A stretch of DNA of 64,000 bases, taken from assembly GCF_003675855.1 (NCBI RefSeq), contig NZ_RCIH01000007.1:1-64000 (forward strand). Direction: 5' to 3'. A model generated the notes under the pieces. That model saw only the letters and a program-made list of their open reading frames with translations, made no database searches and was not told the DNA's origin. The position numbers and the translations under genes are program-made. The DNA is from Halostella salina (lineage in GTDB: Archaea > Halobacteriota > Halobacteria > Halobacteriales > Natronoarchaeaceae). Shown in pieces: positions 23,910 to 31,946 of this stretch (the first letter of the stretch is position 1; each line of letters begins with the position of its first letter).

Positions 23910-25346
23910 ATGGACGGGGACTCGCAGGGGTATCCGAAGCCGATCCACACCGGCGACCGCTTCACCGGACTCGTCGCCGGGACGGCGATGGGGGTCTACC
24001 TGCTCATCATCGTCGGGGCGACGACAGCTATCACGGACGCGGCTACAGCGTGCTCGACGTGGCCGGCCTGCGACGGTGCGTGGCTCGTCGATTTCGGGAA
24101 CACGGACCTCGCGATCGCGTGGGGTCACCGGGTCGCCGCGCTGCTCGTCGGCCTGCTCGTGCTCGCGACCGGCGTCGCCGCATGGCTCGGCGAGCCGCCG
24201 CGGCGCGTTCGGGCCGCGCTGACGGTCGCGACGCTCACCTACCCGGTGCAGGTCGGCATCGGCGCGGTCGCTGCCGTCGCCGGCACCACGGCCCTGCTGT
24301 CCGCCGTCCACCTCGCGCTCGGGACGCTGATCTTCGGGAGCCTCGTCGTCGGCGTCGCCTGGCTGCTGGAGGACCAGACGGCGACCGAGACGGACCGCGA
24401 GCCGGTCGACGTGCCGGACCCCGTCGACGACGAGGCCGCGCCCGAGCCGGAGCGCCCGTCGCTGCCTGACGCGCCGCTCGCCCGCGCGAAGGTGTACGGG
24501 AGCGCCTACGTCCGCCTGATGAAGCCCCGGCTGATGTGGCTGCTCTGTCTCGTCGCCGCCGCCGGAATGGCGCTCGCCGCCGGCCCCGCGCTGACGGTCC
24601 GAACGGTGACGCTCACCCTGCTCGGCGGCGTCCTCGCCATCGGCGCGAGCGGGACGTTCAACCACGTCCTCGAACGCGACATCGACCGGAAGATGAACCG
24701 CACCGCCGACCGCCCCATCGCCACCGACGTGGTGTCGGTCCGGAACGCGCTGGCGTTCGGCGGGCTCCTGACGGGCCTGTCGCTCGTCGCCTTCCTGCAG
24801 GTGAACCTGCTCGCCGCGGGGCTCGGGCTGACCGCCATCCTGTTTTACAGCGTCGTGTACACGCTCGTGCTGAAGCCAAACACCGTCCAGAACACCGTCA
24901 TCGGCGGCGCGGCCGGCGCGCTCCCGGCGATCATCGGCTGGGCGGCCGTCACCGGCTCCGTCGGCGTCCCCGGGCTGGCGCTGGCCGGCGTCATCTTCCT
25001 GTGGACGCCGGCGCACTTCTACAACCTCGCGCTGGCGTACAAGGAGGACTACGCCCGCGGCGGCTTCCCGATGATGCCGGTCGTCCGCGGCGAGGCGACG
25101 ACGCGGAAACACATCGTGTTCTACCTCGCCGCGACGCTGGTCGGCGCGGCGACCCTGTCGGCGGTGAGCGAGCTCGGCCTGCTGTACGCGCTGGCGAGCG
25201 TCGTCTTCGGCGCGGTGTTCCTCTGGGCGGTCGTCCGCCTGCACCGCGAGCGAACCGAGGCGGCGGCGATGCGCTCGTTCCACGCCTCGAACGCCTATCT
25301 CGGCGTCCTCCTGCTGGCCGTCGTCGTCGACTCGCTCGCGCTCTGA
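23910..25346 (+). CDS. ctaB: Fused heme A synthase-like / heme O synthase (CtaA-CtaB)
   Basis: Makes the haem cofactor of the oxidase. Residues ~15-155 form a four-helix CtaA/COX15-like half with the cysteine pair C48...C54 (ACSTWPACDG) and candidate haem-ligand histidines H73 (WGHRVAALL) and H134 (SAVHLALGT). After an acidic linker (~155-185), residues ~190-478 are a UbiA-type farnesyltransferase: RLMKPRLMW, NHVLERDIDRKMNRTADRP with the Asp-rich prenyl-diphosphate site, YTLVLKPNTVQNTVIGGAAG, and the second motif YKEDYARGGFPMMPVVRG. Eight-helix CtaA proteins have two such halves; only one is present. CCTAAGTA 26-33 nt upstream is the likely promoter. Divergent from coxB. Confidence 0.92.
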   Translation: MDGDSQGYPKPIHTGDRFTGLVAGTAMGVYLLIIVGATTAITDAATACSTWPACDGAWLVDFGNTDLAIAWGHRVAALLVGLLVLATGVAAWLGEPPRRVRAALTVATLTYPVQVGIGAVAAVAGTTALLSAVHLALGTLIFGSLVVGVAWLLEDQTATETDREPVDVPDPVDDEAAPEPERPSLPDAPLARAKVYGSAYVRLMKPRLMWLLCLVAAAGMALAAGPALTVRTVTLTLLGGVLAIGASGTFNHVLERDIDRKMNRTADRPIATDVVSVRNALAFGGLLTGLSLVAFLQVNLLAAGLGLTAILFYSVVYTLVLKPNTVQNTVIGGAAGALPAIIGWAAVTGSVGVPGLALAGVIFLWTPAHFYNLALAYKEDYARGGFPMMPVVRGEATTRKHIVFYLAATLVGAATLSAVSELGLLYALASVVFGAVFLWAVVRLHRERTEAAAMRSFHASNAYLGVLLLAVVVDSLAL

Positions 25347-25355
25347 TCCCCCGCC

Positions 25356-26027
25356 ATGAACGTCCGTCAGTCGCTCCCGTCGCTCCCGAACGGCCGAACC
25401 CTGCTGTACGGAGCGCTCGTTCTCAACACGGAACTCCTGCTCGTGCTGCTCCACCCGGGCATCGCCGGACTCACCGCCCAGGGGTGGCTGCACGTCGCGC
25501 TCGCGCTGGTGTGGATCAACGTCGGCGCGTGGGCGGTGCTGCGGACCGACCCCGCGCCCGCGTCGCCCGACCAGCGCCGGACCGCGTTCGTCGTCGCGGC
25601 CGGCTACTTCGCCGTCCTGCTGTACGTCGGCGGCCTCGTGACCCTCGGCACCACGTTCGCGTCGGCCGACCTGCCGGCGACCGGTGCCCGGATCGCCTGG
25701 CTGATCCCGGGCTGGGGACCGGCCGTCCAGTACGGCGGCGAACTGGTGACCGTCTCGCTCCAGCCGTACAAGCTGGTCGGCTACTTCGCGCTCGCCTATC
25801 TCGTGTACGCGACGGTGCTGGACGCCGCCGGCGCGGCCGTCTCGGGCGTGCTCGGCCTGCTCTCCTGTGTCAGCTGTACCTGGCCGGTCCTGACGACGGT
25901 GGCGACGAGCGTGCTCGGGGGGTCCTCCGCCCTCGCGGCCGCCGTCCAGAACTGGCCCCAGGAGATATCGACCGTGGTGTTCGTCGTCACCGTCGGGTTA
26001 TTGTACTGGCGACCGTTCGGCCGGTAG
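25356..26027 (+). CDS. Membrane protein of the oxidase cluster, unknown function
   Basis: A 223-residue protein with about six or seven membrane helices. The notable feature is a Cys pair, LLSCVSCTWPVL, at the start of a late helix, which could bind metal or form a disulfide. It begins 9 bp after the fused haem synthase and ends 1 bp before the next gene, so the three form an operon. No family assignment from the sequence; the conserved placing suggests an oxidase-biogenesis role, as inference. Confidence 0.7.
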   Translation: MNVRQSLPSLPNGRTLLYGALVLNTELLLVLLHPGIAGLTAQGWLHVALALVWINVGAWAVLRTDPAPASPDQRRTAFVVAAGYFAVLLYVGGLVTLGTTFASADLPATGARIAWLIPGWGPAVQYGGELVTVSLQPYKLVGYFALAYLVYATVLDAAGAAVSGVLGLLSCVSCTWPVLTTVATSVLGGSSALAAAVQNWPQEISTVVFVVTVGLLYWRPFGR

Positions 26028-26028
26028 G

Positions 26029-26442
26029 ATGTACTCGCGGGAACACTTCCTCATCGGCGCGGTCGTGTCGACCGCCGGCGTGGCGGCCCTCCGGGACGCG
26101 TTTTCGCTCCCCGTCCTGGCGGGGCTGTTCGCCGGCGGCGTCCTGCTGTCGGTGTTCATCGACCTGGACCACTTCCTCGTCGCGCGCCGCCACGCGGGCG
26201 ACTGGTCACATCTGCGAGCCTGCGTCCGGGACCCCGTGTTCGCCTTCACCGAGCAGGACGAGGTGTTCGAGGGGATCCCGGAACAGCAGATCCAGCTAGA
26301 GCGCTTGCTCACCCACGCAGTGGTCGGCGGCGCGCTGACGGCGGCGCTGGCGCTCGTCTCCGTCCCGGTCGCCGTCTTCGCGGCCGTCGTCGTGTACGCC
26401 CACGTCGTCGCGGACCTGCTCCGGGACGCCGGGATCGCGTGA
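26029..26442 (+). CDS. Small membrane protein resembling YdjM/DUF457-type metal-dependent hydrolases
   Basis: A 137-residue membrane protein. N-terminal MYSREHFLIGAVVSTAGVAA, then LSVFIDLDHFLVARRH with an Asp-x-Asp-His motif and LLTHAVVGGALTAA with a late Thr-His, and the last helix VVVYAHVVADLLRDAG. The D-x-D-H ... T-H pattern is like that of inner-membrane metal-dependent hydrolases of the YdjM type. It is the last gene of the fused haem synthase operon. Confidence 0.65.
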   Translation: MYSREHFLIGAVVSTAGVAALRDAFSLPVLAGLFAGGVLLSVFIDLDHFLVARRHAGDWSHLRACVRDPVFAFTEQDEVFEGIPEQQIQLERLLTHAVVGGALTAALALVSVPVAVFAAVVVYAHVVADLLRDAGIA

Positions 26443-26470
26443 GAAAGGTGGCCCGACTGCGGGTCAGTGC

Positions 26471-26659
26471 CTACCGGAACGGCCGCCACTCGGCGCGGAT
26501 CACCAGATACAGGCCGACCATCGACGCGACGATGAATCCGAGGCTCAGCTGGGCGACGACGTACGACGCCGTCCCGGGTTCCAGCGCCGGATAGGACAGC
26601 GCGAGCAGCGAGAGCAGGATCGCGTTGGCGACGAACAGCGCCTTCCAGAGGGAGGTCAT
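26471..26659 (-). CDS. Two-helix small membrane protein
   Basis: A 62-residue protein with two membrane helices, MTSLWKALFVANAILLSLLA and VVAQLSLGFIVASMVGLYLV. Its ATG overlaps the stop of the TrmB-like gene (ATGA), so it is likely co-translated as the last gene of the peptide-transporter operon. No known function. Confidence 0.6.
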   Translation of the reverse strand: MTSLWKALFVANAILLSLLALSYPALEPGTASYVVAQLSLGFIVASMVGLYLVIRAEWRPFR

Positions 26660-27714
26660 GCGAGTTCGAGCGTGACCTCGTCGGCCTGTACGTCCTCGAC
26701 GAACGCGCCGTGGCCGCCGACGCTCAGTTCCCCTTCATCCGTCTCGATCACGAAGCTGTTCTCGACGATGAAGGAGTTCGAGAACGGTTCGACCAGCCCC
26801 TGCCGCACGTCGACCACCGCACCGGTGGTGGTCACCGGGTCGCCGGTGTCGAGGTCGGTCCCCTCGACTGTGGCGACGACCGTATCGCCCGCGGCGTCGT
26901 GCAACACGGTTTGCAACACCGCGGGTCGGTGCAGACGGTACGTCCGCGGCAGCGCGTCGCGCTCGTCGGTGTACACCTCGGTGCCGCGGGGCCAGTAGTT
27001 GGCGAAGAAGGAGCCGAACACCGAGCCGACGATCTGCTGCTGGGTCAGCGCGACGGCCTGCTCGTCGCCGTGTCGGGCGGTTATCAGCGCCGCCTCGCCG
27101 ACGATGCCCGCCTCCGCGTCGACCGTCACCGCGAAGGGGATGTCCCGCTCCCACTCGCGGACCACGCTCGCCATCCCGGCGTAGCGCGTCTGCACGCCGT
27201 CCGTCGACGCCCCGTCGACGTTCCCCGCCAGCAGCAGGACCATCACCCCGCGGTCGCGGGCGTCGGCGAGCGCCGGCTCGACCTCCGGGATCACGTCGGC
27301 GGGGAGCGCGATGAACGCCTCCTCCTCGGCCTCCGCCAGGGTCGTCCGGATCCGCTTGATGGCGGTCTGGCGCGACTTGATGAGTTCGAACGTCGCCGTC
27401 TCCGTCTCCTGGGCGTTGTACCGCTCGGCCAGCCCGGACTCGATCGTCTCCAGCCGATCGACCAGCGACGCGATCGCATCCTCCGGGGGGCGGGCCTCTA
27501 TCTTCGTCGGGACGACGTGGTCGTGGACGCGGACGAGGCCCCGGTCCGCGAGATTCTCGACGATGTTGTACACGTACCGCTGCGAGACGCCCGAGTCCTC
27601 CGCGATCGTGCTCGTCTTTGCCTCGCCCCGTTCGAGGCAGGCGAAGTACGTGTCGACCTCCTTCTCCGAGAGCCCGAACTCCTCGAGGTGGGTCCGGAGC
27701 GTCGAATCGTCCAT
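26656..27714 (-). CDS. TrmB-family transcriptional regulator
   Basis: A 352-residue protein. An N-terminal winged helix (THLEEFGLSEKEVDTYFACL, TIAEDSGVSQRYVYNIVENL) is followed by a coiled-coil-like stretch and a ligand-binding domain of the TrmB type (RQTAIKRIRTTLAEAEEEAF onward, with FGSFFANYWPRG), matching the TrmB architecture and length. TrmB proteins usually sense sugars and control transport or central carbon genes. Here the gene is the penultimate one in a dipeptide-type ABC importer operon, so it may regulate that importer. The ATG at 27714 is used because a GTG further upstream leaves almost no room after the preceding gene. Confidence 0.85.
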   Translation of the reverse strand: MDDSTLRTHLEEFGLSEKEVDTYFACLERGEAKTSTIAEDSGVSQRYVYNIVENLADRGLVRVHDHVVPTKIEARPPEDAIASLVDRLETIESGLAERYNAQETETATFELIKSRQTAIKRIRTTLAEAEEEAFIALPADVIPEVEPALADARDRGVMVLLLAGNVDGASTDGVQTRYAGMASVVREWERDIPFAVTVDAEAGIVGEAALITARHGDEQAVALTQQQIVGSVFGSFFANYWPRGTEVYTDERDALPRTYRLHRPAVLQTVLHDAAGDTVVATVEGTDLDTGDPVTTTGAVVDVRQGLVEPFSNSFIVENSFVIETDEGELSVGGHGAFVEDVQADEVTLELA

Positions 27715-27726
27715 TGTAGCCACTCG

Positions 27727-28824
27727 TTACCCCTGCACGTTGCCTTCTATAGATGTCGGTTCGGTCCCTTCGACCGGCGGGCTGTCCCAGTAGTCGTGGT
27801 CCGGATCGGTGCGGAAGCAGGCCGCACTGTGGCCACGGTCCGTGTCGTCGTCAACGCTCGGGGTCCGTTCCTTGCACACCTCGCGGGCCTCCGGACACCG
27901 GGTGTGGAACCGGCAGCCGCTCGGCGGGTTCACCGGGTCCGGAATGTCGATGTTCCGGATCGGCGGTTCGTCGACCTCCCCGCCGGTGTCCAGGTCCGCG
28001 GTCGCCCACCGGAGCACCTTCGTGTATGGGTGTTTGGGGTCCTGTAGCACGTCGTCGGCCGGCCCGATCTCGACGAGTTCGCCGAGGTACATGATGCCGA
28101 CCCGGCCGCCCGCGTTCTCCGCGAGGTAGCGGGCGTTCGAGAGGTTGTGCGAGATGAAGAGGAAGGAGGTGTCGAACTGCGCCTGCAGTTCGAGCATCAG
28201 GTCCATGATCTCGACGCGGAGCGACACGTCCAGCGCGCTGACGGCCTCGTCGGCGAGGATGAGGTCCGGGTTCATCAGCAGCGCCCGGACGAGCGCGACG
28301 CGCTGTTGCTCGCCGCCCGAGAGCTGGTGTGGGTACCGCTGGGCGTAGTCGCCCGGCGGTTCCATGCCGACCCGTTCGAGCATCCGGAGGATCCGGGCGC
28401 GGCGGTCCTCGGTCTCCATGTCCTCCTCCCAGCGCTTCAGCGGCGCTGCGAGGCTGTTCATCACGGTGCGGTTGGGGTTGAGCGACGAGCCGGGGTCCTG
28501 GTGGATGATCTGGAGCGAGCGGCGGATCTCCTCGAACGGCACGTCGCCCTCGCCGTCCCGGGCCTCCCAGATGTCCTGCCCGCGGTACTGCACGCTGCCG
28601 TCGGTCGGGCGCTCGGCCCCGATGGCGGCCTTCCCGAGCGTCGTCTTACCGCAGCCGCTCTCGCCGACCAGCGCGACCACGTCGTTCTCGGGGATCGACA
28701 GCGAGACGCCGTCGACCGCCCTGACGCGGTCCGGGTCGGACCGGAACGACTCGATCAGCCCCTGTTCCTTCTCGAAGTGGACCGCCACGTCGTCGAGCGT
28801 GACGACGTCGTTCGCGCGGCTCAT
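27727..28824 (-). CDS. Oligopeptide/dipeptide-type ABC importer, ATP-binding subunit (DppF-like)
   Basis: One of two ATPases energising the importer. The 365 residues contain Walker A VGESGCGKTTLGK, the signature LSGGEQQRVALVRALL, Walker B DLILADEAVSALD and the switch His in FISHNLS. The C-terminal extension NPPSGCRFHTRCPEAREVC, a Cys-bearing tail typical of DppD/OppD/DppF proteins, is present. The start at 28824 overlaps the stop of the previous ATPase (ATGA). With its neighbours it makes a complete substrate-binding protein / two-permease / two-ATPase set. Confidence 0.92.
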   Translation of the reverse strand: MSRANDVVTLDDVAVHFEKEQGLIESFRSDPDRVRAVDGVSLSIPENDVVALVGESGCGKTTLGKAAIGAERPTDGSVQYRGQDIWEARDGEGDVPFEEIRRSLQIIHQDPGSSLNPNRTVMNSLAAPLKRWEEDMETEDRRARILRMLERVGMEPPGDYAQRYPHQLSGGEQQRVALVRALLMNPDLILADEAVSALDVSLRVEIMDLMLELQAQFDTSFLFISHNLSNARYLAENAGGRVGIMYLGELVEIGPADDVLQDPKHPYTKVLRWATADLDTGGEVDEPPIRNIDIPDPVNPPSGCRFHTRCPEAREVCKERTPSVDDDTDRGHSAACFRTDPDHDYWDSPPVEGTEPTSIEGNVQG

Positions 28825-29894
28825 TGTATCTGCTCCTCCGTGCGTTCGCTCTCGAACGGGATCGCCTCGGCCGACTCCTCCCAATGGAAGCAGGCCACGG
28901 CGTGGTCCTCGGACACCTCCTGGAACGGCTGCACCTCGCCCGCCAGCGCGGGGTCGTCCCGGCGACACTGCTCGTCGGCCAGCGGGCACCGCGAGGCGTA
29001 CGAACAGCCCGCGGGGATGTTCACCGGGTCGGGCGCGGAGCCCTCGATCGGCTGCATCGTCGACAGCGGCGCGTCGAGGTTCGGCACCGCGCGCAGCAGC
29101 GCCCGGGTGTACGGATGGGCCGCGTTGTCGATCACCTCGTCTGCCGGGCCGCGCTCGGCGATCTCGAAGGCGTACAGCACCGCCAGCCGGTCGGCGAGCC
29201 CCGCGACGAGCGGCAGGTCGTGGGTGATGAACACGACCGTCAGGTCGTACTTCTCCTGCAGTTCCGACAGCAGGCTCAGGATCGACCGCTGCATCAGCAG
29301 GTCGAGCGCCGCCGTCGGCTCGTCCATCACGAGGACGTTCGGTTCGAGGATCAGCGACAGCGCGATGAGCGCGCGCTGGCTCATGCCGCCCGAGAGTTCG
29401 TGCGGGTAGGAGTCGAGGACGCGCTCGGGGTCGAGATACAGGTCCGAGAGCAGTTCGCGTGCCCGATCCATCCCGGCCTCGCGGTCGGCGTCGTGGGCGT
29501 CCAGGGTCTCCTCGAAGTGCCCTCGGATCGTCATCGTCGGGTTGAACGAGGAGAGCGCCCCCTGGAACACCATCGATATCTCCTCCCAGCGGAGCCGCTT
29601 TAGCTCCGACTTCGAGAGGTTCAGTACGTCGACCGGGTCGCCGTCCTCCGGGTGGTAGATGATCTCGCCGCTCAGTTCGCCGGGCTCCTCGACGGCGTCC
29701 AACATCGCGGAGGCGAGCATCGACTTGCCGCTCCCGCTCTCCCCGACGACGCCGAGGATCTCCTCGCGGCGGACGTCCAGGCTCACGTCGTTCAGGACGC
29801 GGGACTCGCCCCGGTCCATGTCGAACGTGACCCGTGCGTCCCGCAGTTCGAGGATGACGTCCTCGTCGCTTCGCGTGTCGTGTGTGAGTGCCAT
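28821..29894 (-). CDS. Oligopeptide/dipeptide-type ABC importer, ATP-binding subunit (DppD-like)
   Basis: Second ATPase of the importer, 357 residues: Walker A GESGSGKSMLA, signature LSGGMSQRALIALSLI, Walker B NVLVMDEPTAALD, H-loop FITHDLPL, and the Cys-rich C-terminal tail PAGCSYASRCPLADEQC. The ATG at 29894 shares one base with the stop of the permease gene (TGATG), a tight translational link. Confidence 0.92.
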   Translation of the reverse strand: MALTHDTRSDEDVILELRDARVTFDMDRGESRVLNDVSLDVRREEILGVVGESGSGKSMLASAMLDAVEEPGELSGEIIYHPEDGDPVDVLNLSKSELKRLRWEEISMVFQGALSSFNPTMTIRGHFEETLDAHDADREAGMDRARELLSDLYLDPERVLDSYPHELSGGMSQRALIALSLILEPNVLVMDEPTAALDLLMQRSILSLLSELQEKYDLTVVFITHDLPLVAGLADRLAVLYAFEIAERGPADEVIDNAAHPYTRALLRAVPNLDAPLSTMQPIEGSAPDPVNIPAGCSYASRCPLADEQCRRDDPALAGEVQPFQEVSEDHAVACFHWEESAEAIPFESERTEEQIQ

Positions 29895-30940
29895 CAGTTG
29901 ATCACCCCAGTGGGTTGCGTCTCGTCGCCGTCGCCCTCGTCGCCGTCAGCGTCGCTGACGGTCTTCGTGTGTCGTGCGCGAACGCGTGGATTGAACAGCC
30001 GGTCGGCCGCCTGCGCGAACAGCGTCAGCGCCAGCCCGAGGATGATCACCGCGAGCATCGGCATCAGCAGCCAGTGGAAGGCCGCTGGCGAGGCCGCCGC
30101 CCCGGCGTTGTAGTGGGCCTTGTTCATCATCACGCCCCAGTTGACGCTGTTGTACGGCAGGATACCGAGGAAGTACAGCGCGACGGAGCCGAAGATGACC
30201 CGCCGGGCGTTCTGCACGAAGTTCATCGTGATGTACGGCATCAGGTTCGGGACGATGTCCTGGCTCACGATCCTGGGCGTCGAGATGCCCATGAGCCGGG
30301 AGGCTTCGACGTACTCCAGGTCGCGCAGGGTCAGTACCTGCGACCGGAGCGACCGCGCGAGGCCGGCCCAGGCGTTGACCGACAGCAGAACCCCGATGAT
30401 GTACGGGTCACCCTGCAGGTCCAGCACCCCCGCCAGCACGATAACCAGCGGGAGCCCCGGGATCGTGAGCATGATGTCGGTAAACGTCATCAGCAGGCTG
30501 TCCGTCCGACCACCCTTGTAGCCCGCGAGGGTACCGACGACCGTGGCCACGCCGACAGTGAACACCGCGCCGGCGGTGATCATCTTCAGCATGAACGGCG
30601 TCGCGTGGACGATCTGCGACATGATGTCCTGCCCGAGCGACGTGGTGCCGAGCGGATGTTCCATCGTCCGGAACGCGCCGGTCAGCCTGGGACCCTGGTT
30701 CGTCGAGGGTTCGGTCACGACCATGACGCCGACCGTGCCCATCAGCACGTAGCCGGCCAGGATGACGACGGAGATACGCGCCCGCCAGTCGCTCCAGACG
30801 ATACGCGCCGGAGCGAGCACCATCGCATCGAGCGCCTCCCGGTAGCGCTCGCGACTGGTGAGTTCCGACTCGGCGACGGTCTCGAAGTCGGAGACGCCGC
30901 CGTCGGTCCGCGGCTCGTCAGTAGGACTCACGCGAGGCAC
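29894..30940 (-). CDS. ABC importer permease (DppC-like)
   Basis: Membrane subunit, 348 residues with an extended N-terminal cytosolic part and six helices. It has the binding-protein-dependent permease loop EYVEASRLMGISTPRIVSQDIVPN (E-A-x3-G-x9-I-x-P). The start is GTG, either 30940 or 30931; both overlap the end of the upstream permease gene by 14-23 nt. The C-terminal tail is acidic and low in complexity. Confidence 0.88.
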   Translation of the reverse strand: MPRVSPTDEPRTDGGVSDFETVAESELTSRERYREALDAMVLAPARIVWSDWRARISVVILAGYVLMGTVGVMVVTEPSTNQGPRLTGAFRTMEHPLGTTSLGQDIMSQIVHATPFMLKMITAGAVFTVGVATVVGTLAGYKGGRTDSLLMTFTDIMLTIPGLPLVIVLAGVLDLQGDPYIIGVLLSVNAWAGLARSLRSQVLTLRDLEYVEASRLMGISTPRIVSQDIVPNLMPYITMNFVQNARRVIFGSVALYFLGILPYNSVNWGVMMNKAHYNAGAAASPAAFHWLLMPMLAVIILGLALTLFAQAADRLFNPRVRARHTKTVSDADGDEGDGDETQPTGVIN

Positions 30941-31919
30941 CTCCTTTGGCGCGCGGGTCGATCCAGCCGTAGGTCAGGTCCGCGATAACGACCCCGAGAA
31001 GCACGGCGACCGTGATGATGATGAACGTCCCCATCATCATCGGGTAGTCGCGCTGGCCGATCGCGTTGATCAGATACCAGCCGACGCCGGGGTATCTGAA
31101 TATCTGTTCCAGGATGATCGCGCCGCCGAACACGCCGCCGATCGCGATCATCAGGTTGGTGTACATCGGTAAGATCGCGTTCCGGCCGACGTACCGAATG
31201 GCGATCCGGGACTCCGAGAGGCCGCGAAGCCGGGCGACCCGGAGGTAGTCCTCGCCGAGTACCCGGATGCTGTTGCCCCGCATGTTGAGCGCCCAGCCGC
31301 CGAATCCGGTGACGACGAGCGACGCGATCGGGAGCGCGGCGTGGTGCAGGACGCTGAGCACGAACCCCGGATACAGCCCGGGTTCCAGTTTCGACGCGTG
31401 GTGGCCGCCGGTCGGGAACAGGCCCGTCCGGTAGGCCAGGAAGGTGAGCAACAGTAGCGCCACCACGTAGTACGGCGTCGAGTTCAGCACCAGCGAGAGG
31501 CCGGTCGACCCGAGGTCGAACCGGCTCCCCTCGCGGTAGGCCATGAACGCGCCGAGCACGACGCCGATCGTGAACATCAGGAACAGGGAGGTGGCGAGCA
31601 GGAACACCGTCCACGGGATCGCCTGCGCGAGCACGTCCGCCACGTCGCCGTGACGGACGGACTCGCCGAGGTCCCCCTGCAGTACCGAGGCCATGTAATC
31701 GATGTACTGCTGGTGGATCGGCTCGTTCACGTCGTACTGTGCTTCGATGCGGCGGTTCAGCTCCTCGGCGGACATCCGGGTGCCGCCCTGCTGGCGCATC
31801 TGTGCCCGCAGGTAGTCGGCCGGCCCACCCGGAAGCATCTGGATCAGGCCGAACGACAGCGTGACGACCGCGTACAGGGTAAACACCGCCTGTGCGAGTC
31901 GTTTGAAAACGTAGTTCAT
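30918..31919 (-). CDS. ABC importer permease (DppB-like)
   Basis: Membrane subunit, 333 residues, starting with the DppB-type MNYVFKRLAQAVFTLYAVVT and a helix, then a large extracytoplasmic loop. The EAA-like loop is DYLRVARLRGLSESRIAIRY. It lies 27 bp after the substrate-binding protein gene, so the operon order is binding protein, B, C, D, F. Confidence 0.9.
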   Translation of the reverse strand: MNYVFKRLAQAVFTLYAVVTLSFGLIQMLPGGPADYLRAQMRQQGGTRMSAEELNRRIEAQYDVNEPIHQQYIDYMASVLQGDLGESVRHGDVADVLAQAIPWTVFLLATSLFLMFTIGVVLGAFMAYREGSRFDLGSTGLSLVLNSTPYYVVALLLLTFLAYRTGLFPTGGHHASKLEPGLYPGFVLSVLHHAALPIASLVVTGFGGWALNMRGNSIRVLGEDYLRVARLRGLSESRIAIRYVGRNAILPMYTNLMIAIGGVFGGAIILEQIFRYPGVGWYLINAIGQRDYPMMMGTFIIITVAVLLGVVIADLTYGWIDPRAKGGASRESY

Positions 31920-31946
31920 AGCTGTGAGAGCGGTCGGAGCCGGCCC

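Noticed and set aside
27727-28989. Longer start (420 residues) for the DppF-like ATPase
   Set aside because: The upstream extension is Arg/Gly-rich and lies over the previous ATPase gene; the ATG at 28824 with a 4-nt overlap is the natural start.
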